Under the pieces are notes generated by a model. That model was not told the DNA's origin. It searched no databases and saw nothing but the letters and a program-made list of their open reading frames with translations. Shown piece by piece: positions 5,464 to 8,142 of a stretch of DNA of 8,142 bases. The translations under genes were made by a program, and so were the position numbers. The first letter of the stretch is position 1. Every line of letters starts with the position of its first letter. This stretch comes from CAZITB01 sp964542055 (GTDB lineage: Bacteria > Planctomycetota > Phycisphaerae > Sedimentisphaerales > CAMDDF01), in contig CAZITB010000115.1 in assembly GCA_964542055.1 (NCBI GenBank), positions 1 to 8,142 on the forward strand, in the 5' to 3' direction.

Positions 5464-6300
5464 ATGAAAATCGGAGCAAGTTATTGGATGTTCAAAGGCG
5501 GCCTAGAGGCCGATTTGCCTGTAATTGAAGCTATGAAACAAGCTAAAGAACTGGGTTTTGATTCGATAGAGTTTTGTATCGCCAGTCAGGGAGTTCTGAC
5601 AGAGAACACATCTAAAGCCGAATGTGAACAGTTAGTTGCTCAAGCCAAAAAGATCGGCATCGAAATATCCAGCGTGGCAAGTGGAGAAAGCTGGGCCAGT
5701 TCTCCAACAAGCAATGACCCGGCAGTTCGTGATAAAATGGTTGATTTTACACAAAAGGCTTTGCAGATTACCAGTTGGCTTGGCTCAGATGCTTACCTTC
5801 TGGTTCCTGGAGCGGTTGATGTTTTCTTTTTGCCTGACGCGGAGATAATACCTTATGATGTTTGTTATGACCGGGCGAGGGATTTTTTAGCTAAGTTAGT
5901 TCCAACTGCTCAAAAGACCGGTGTGTCAATTTGCATTGAAAACGTATGGAACAAGTTTTTGCTTAGTCCTCTTGAAATGCGTGATTTAATAGATAGTTTC
6001 GGCACTGATAAAGTTGGCAGTTATTTTGACGTTGGTAATGTGCTTCTTACAGGCTATCCGGATCAGTGGATAAAAATCCTCGGCAGTCGAATAAAAAGGG
6101 TTCATATTAAGGATTTCAAGCTCAGCACGGGTACTGCGGAAGGTTTTGTTGACCTTCTTGAAGGAGATGTTGATTTCGAAGCAGTTAAAGATGCTCTTTC
6201 ACAGATCAATTACGATGGTTATGTAACAGCGGAAATGCTGCCGTATCAGCCAGGCAGGCCTGAAAAAACTGCCCAGGCAATGAAAAAAATCTTCAAATAA
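5464..6300 (+). CDS. Sugar phosphate isomerase/epimerase-type TIM-barrel protein (first copy)
   Basis: A 278-residue cytoplasmic enzyme of the xylose-isomerase-like (AP_endonuc_2) TIM-barrel superfamily. The four metal ligands of D-tagatose/D-psicose 3-epimerase-like enzymes can be placed as E159 (SICIENVWNKF), D189 (GSYFDVGNVL), H214 (RVHIKDF) and E257 (VTAEMLPY). This fits a divalent-metal enzyme working on a ketose or keto-sugar by proton transfer. The second catalytic-type region, FVDLLEGDVDFEAV, matches the usual 'G-G-vDf' strand. There is no signal peptide. AAGGA six bases before the ATG supports the start. It is the first gene of a three-gene operon, 23 bp before the oxidoreductase gene. 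The family covers epimerases, isomerases, dehydratases and glycoside-cleaving enzymes, so the exact reaction cannot be assigned. Confidence 0.9.
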   Translation: MKIGASYWMFKGGLEADLPVIEAMKQAKELGFDSIEFCIASQGVLTENTSKAECEQLVAQAKKIGIEISSVASGESWASSPTSNDPAVRDKMVDFTQKALQITSWLGSDAYLLVPGAVDVFFLPDAEIIPYDVCYDRARDFLAKLVPTAQKTGVSICIENVWNKFLLSPLEMRDLIDSFGTDKVGSYFDVGNVLLTGYPDQWIKILGSRIKRVHIKDFKLSTGTAEGFVDLLEGDVDFEAVKDALSQINYDGYVTAEMLPYQPGRPEKTAQAMKKIFK

Positions 6301-6323
6301 AATAGAAAATTGAAAGGTTAATT

Positions 6324-7337
6324 ATGTTGCGTGTAGGAATTGTAGGTTTCGGTTTTATGGGAAATACCCATTTTAACAACTATAATAAAATCGAAGGTTC
6401 ACAGGTTGTTGCAATCTGTGATATCGATAATGAAAAACTTTCCGGCAAGGGTGCTGCGGGCAATTTTGGTGATGCAGGAGAAACTATTGATCTTAGTAGC
6501 GTTGAAAAATACACCAACGCCGAAGAAATGTTTGCCAAATCGAATTTGGATGCGGTCTCGATTACTTTGCCTACATATCTCCACAAGGAATATACCATAA
6601 AAGCTCTAAATGCCGGTATAAATGTTTTGTGTGAAAAACCGATGGCTTTAAATTCTAAAGATTGTGAAGACATGGTTCAAGTGGCTCAAAAAAACGGTAA
6701 GATTTTACAAGTCGGCCATTGCATCCGATTCTGGCCTGAATACGCTAAAGCAAAGCAAATCGTCGATTCGGGTCAGTATGGTAAAGTTAAATCTGCGACA
6801 TTTAGACGACTAAGTATGACGCCAAACTGGGCGTGGGATAATTGGATACTTGATGAAAAGAGAAGTGGCAGCGCATTGCTGGATCTTCATGTTCATGATG
6901 CCGATTATGTTCAATATCTTTTTGGTATGCCCAAATCCGTTTCAACACGAGCAGTTAAAAATTCAAGCGGCGGTTATGACCATGCCGTTACCCAGTATGA
7001 CTATAACGACCAAAAAGTTATTACCACAGAAGGTGGCTGGATAATGACTAACTCTTTCGGTTTCCAGATGAGTTTTGAAATAGTTTTAGAAAAGGCAGTT
7101 GTTTGTTTTGACATCACAAGAGATCCCACTTTTAAAATCTGTCCTGATAGCGGAGATGTTATTAATCCTGAAATTGAAACCGGCGATGGTTGGATGCATG
7201 AACTTGTCCATTTTATCAAATCAGTTTCAGGCCAGAAAGTACAGCAGATTATAACTCCTGAGCAATCCTTGAATTCAGTTCAATTAATAGAAGCTGAAAA
7301 GAAATCTGCGGATACAAAAGAAAAGGTTAGCTTATAA
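6324..7337 (+). CDS. Gfo/Idh/MocA-family NAD(P)-dependent oxidoreductase
   Basis: A 337-residue oxidoreductase of the glucose-fructose oxidoreductase/inositol dehydrogenase family. The N-terminal Rossmann fold has VGIVGFGFMGNTH (G8-x-G10-x2-G13) and an acidic residue (D33 in AICDID) at the end of the second strand, which favours NAD over NADP. The family's catalytic lysine is in CEKPMAL (K105), and the D-x3-H pair in LLDLHVHDAD (D187, H191) completes the active site. The C-terminal half is the usual open beta-sheet dimerisation domain. There is no Tat or Sec signal, so it acts in the cytoplasm, unlike many secreted planctomycete members. GAAAGGT lies about five bases before the ATG. It sits between two isomerase-fold genes, and its TAA overlaps the next ATG by one base, so translation is probably coupled. 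The likely reaction is oxidation or reduction at a ring hydroxyl of a sugar, cyclitol or glycoside. The substrate is unknown. Confidence 0.93.
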   Translation: MLRVGIVGFGFMGNTHFNNYNKIEGSQVVAICDIDNEKLSGKGAAGNFGDAGETIDLSSVEKYTNAEEMFAKSNLDAVSITLPTYLHKEYTIKALNAGINVLCEKPMALNSKDCEDMVQVAQKNGKILQVGHCIRFWPEYAKAKQIVDSGQYGKVKSATFRRLSMTPNWAWDNWILDEKRSGSALLDLHVHDADYVQYLFGMPKSVSTRAVKNSSGGYDHAVTQYDYNDQKVITTEGGWIMTNSFGFQMSFEIVLEKAVVCFDITRDPTFKICPDSGDVINPEIETGDGWMHELVHFIKSVSGQKVQQIITPEQSLNSVQLIEAEKKSADTKEKVSL

Positions 7338-8142
7338 TGAATTGTTCGCCTGCCTGGAAAATTGGCGTATGCAGTTGGTCTGCGGGCAATGATATTGAAT
7401 CGCTGGCACAGATCAAGGAACAAACCGGAATTTCAACGATGCATTTGCATATCCGACCGGAATTGGGCATGGAAAATCTTAATTTCATAAAATCAGTTAT
7501 TGATCAAGGCTGGAGTGTAAGTTGTGGAATGGTAAGTTTTGATCAGGAAGATTATTCAACTCTTGATACTATAAAGCAATCTGGCGGCATCTTGCCGGAT
7601 GAAAATTGGCCGCAAAACAAGCAAAAGATATTTAACGCAATTGATACTCTCTCTGGGCTATCTGTGAAATATTTATCTTTTCATTTCGGCTTCTTAGGCG
7701 AAAATAACAGTCTTATTCAAAAAGTAAAAATTTTAGCTGATTACGCCGGCTCTAAAAATGTCATCTTGCTTATGGAAACTGGACAGGAAACTGCCGACCA
7801 ATTAGCAAAGTTTATTGAATTAGTCGATCATCCGGCCATTGGAATTAACCTTGATCCTGCCAATATGATTCTCTACGGCAAAGGACAGCCGATCGAATCT
7901 TTGAATAAATTGAAGAAATGGATCAGGCACATTCATATTAAAGATGCTATTGCATCGTCTCAACCGAATACCTGGGGAACAGAAGTCCCCTGGGGCCATG
8001 GCCAGGTAAATGATCAGCTATTTTTACAGAAATTAAAAGATATAAATTACAAAGGCGCGTTGTGCATAGAACGTGAATGTGGTTCTCAGCGATTGGAAGA
8101 TATAATACAAGGCATTCGAAAAGTAAAGTCTTATACAACTGA
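7337..8142 (+). CDS. Sugar phosphate isomerase/epimerase-type TIM-barrel protein (second copy), 3'-partial
   Basis: The ATG overlaps the stop of the oxidoreductase gene (TAATG), and the frame runs open to the right edge: 268 codons plus two bases, with no stop. It begins MNCSPAWKIGVCSWSAG. AAAAGG lies ten bases upstream. The superfamily's metal ligands are E147 (LLMETGQE), D173 (INLDPANMILYG), H200 (HIHIKDA) and E245 (LCIEREC). WGTEVPWGHGQV (about 213-224) is the usual 'G-G-G-vn' loop before the last strand. The closing helix (RLEDIIQGIRKVKSY) is the normal end of this family, so only a few residues are probably missing. It resembles the first copy only in fold and ligands. The two are distant relatives and probably do different steps. 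It may be an epimerase, isomerase or keto-sugar-cleaving enzyme acting after the oxidoreductase. Confidence 0.9.
   Translation, partial: MNCSPAWKIGVCSWSAGNDIESLAQIKEQTGISTMHLHIRPELGMENLNFIKSVIDQGWSVSCGMVSFDQEDYSTLDTIKQSGGILPDENWPQNKQKIFNAIDTLSGLSVKYLSFHFGFLGENNSLIQKVKILADYAGSKNVILLMETGQETADQLAKFIELVDHPAIGINLDPANMILYGKGQPIESLNKLKKWIRHIHIKDAIASSQPNTWGTEVPWGHGQVNDQLFLQKLKDINYKGALCIERECGSQRLEDIIQGIRKVKSYTT

Noticed and set aside
7947..8138. A 63-codon minus-strand open frame at the right edge
   Set aside because: It lies entirely opposite the second isomerase-fold gene, which carries all family motifs. It has no recognisable features of its own.

Overview
The window looks like AT-rich chromosomal DNA from a planctomycete-type bacterium, probably of the Phycisphaerae kind. 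The best lineage clue is a SpoVG protein with a four-cysteine zinc ribbon inserted in its core, a form I associate with Planctomycetes. A HEAT-like protein carrying WW...WWNENK repeats, and ispE directly followed by spoVG, fit the same picture. This placement rests on remembered family patterns, not on a search.

Layout from left to right. Bases 2-1318 (+) hold the 3' part of a HEAT-like repeat protein that is open at the left edge. Bases 1346-3371 (-) hold a three-gene housekeeping cluster, read as ispE, then spoVG, then an AMMECR1-domain gene. thiL (3488-4408, +) is divergent from ispE. An AraC-family regulator (4445-5329, -) is convergent with thiL. Divergent from the regulator is a compact three-gene operon: a TIM-barrel sugar isomerase/epimerase (5464-6300), a Gfo/Idh/MocA oxidoreductase (6324-7337) and a second TIM-barrel isomerase/epimerase (7337 to the right edge, unfinished). 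The last gene starts inside the stop codon of the oxidoreductase (TAATG).

The right half reads as one regulated sugar-utilisation locus. The 134-bp divergent gap between the AraC gene and the operon holds two direct copies of GTTCCTTA exactly 21 bp apart. The downstream copy abuts a candidate -35 box of the operon promoter, and both copies lie near or in a candidate promoter for the regulator. This resembles the classic AraC-type activator/autorepressor layout. The first 15 bases of each divergent gene's leader are also near-identical mirror images at the same distance from the two start codons. Enzymatically, an NAD(P)-dependent sugar oxidoreductase flanked by two metal-dependent isomerase/epimerase-fold enzymes suggests oxidation of a sugar or glycoside followed by rearrangement or cleavage of the keto intermediate. 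The substrate cannot be read from the sequence.

The left half is mostly housekeeping: isoprenoid precursor synthesis (IspE), a nucleic-acid-binding regulator (SpoVG) and thiamine diphosphate synthesis (ThiL). No RNA gene, CRISPR array, insertion sequence or phage element was seen, and there is no gene-free stretch longer than 300 bases.
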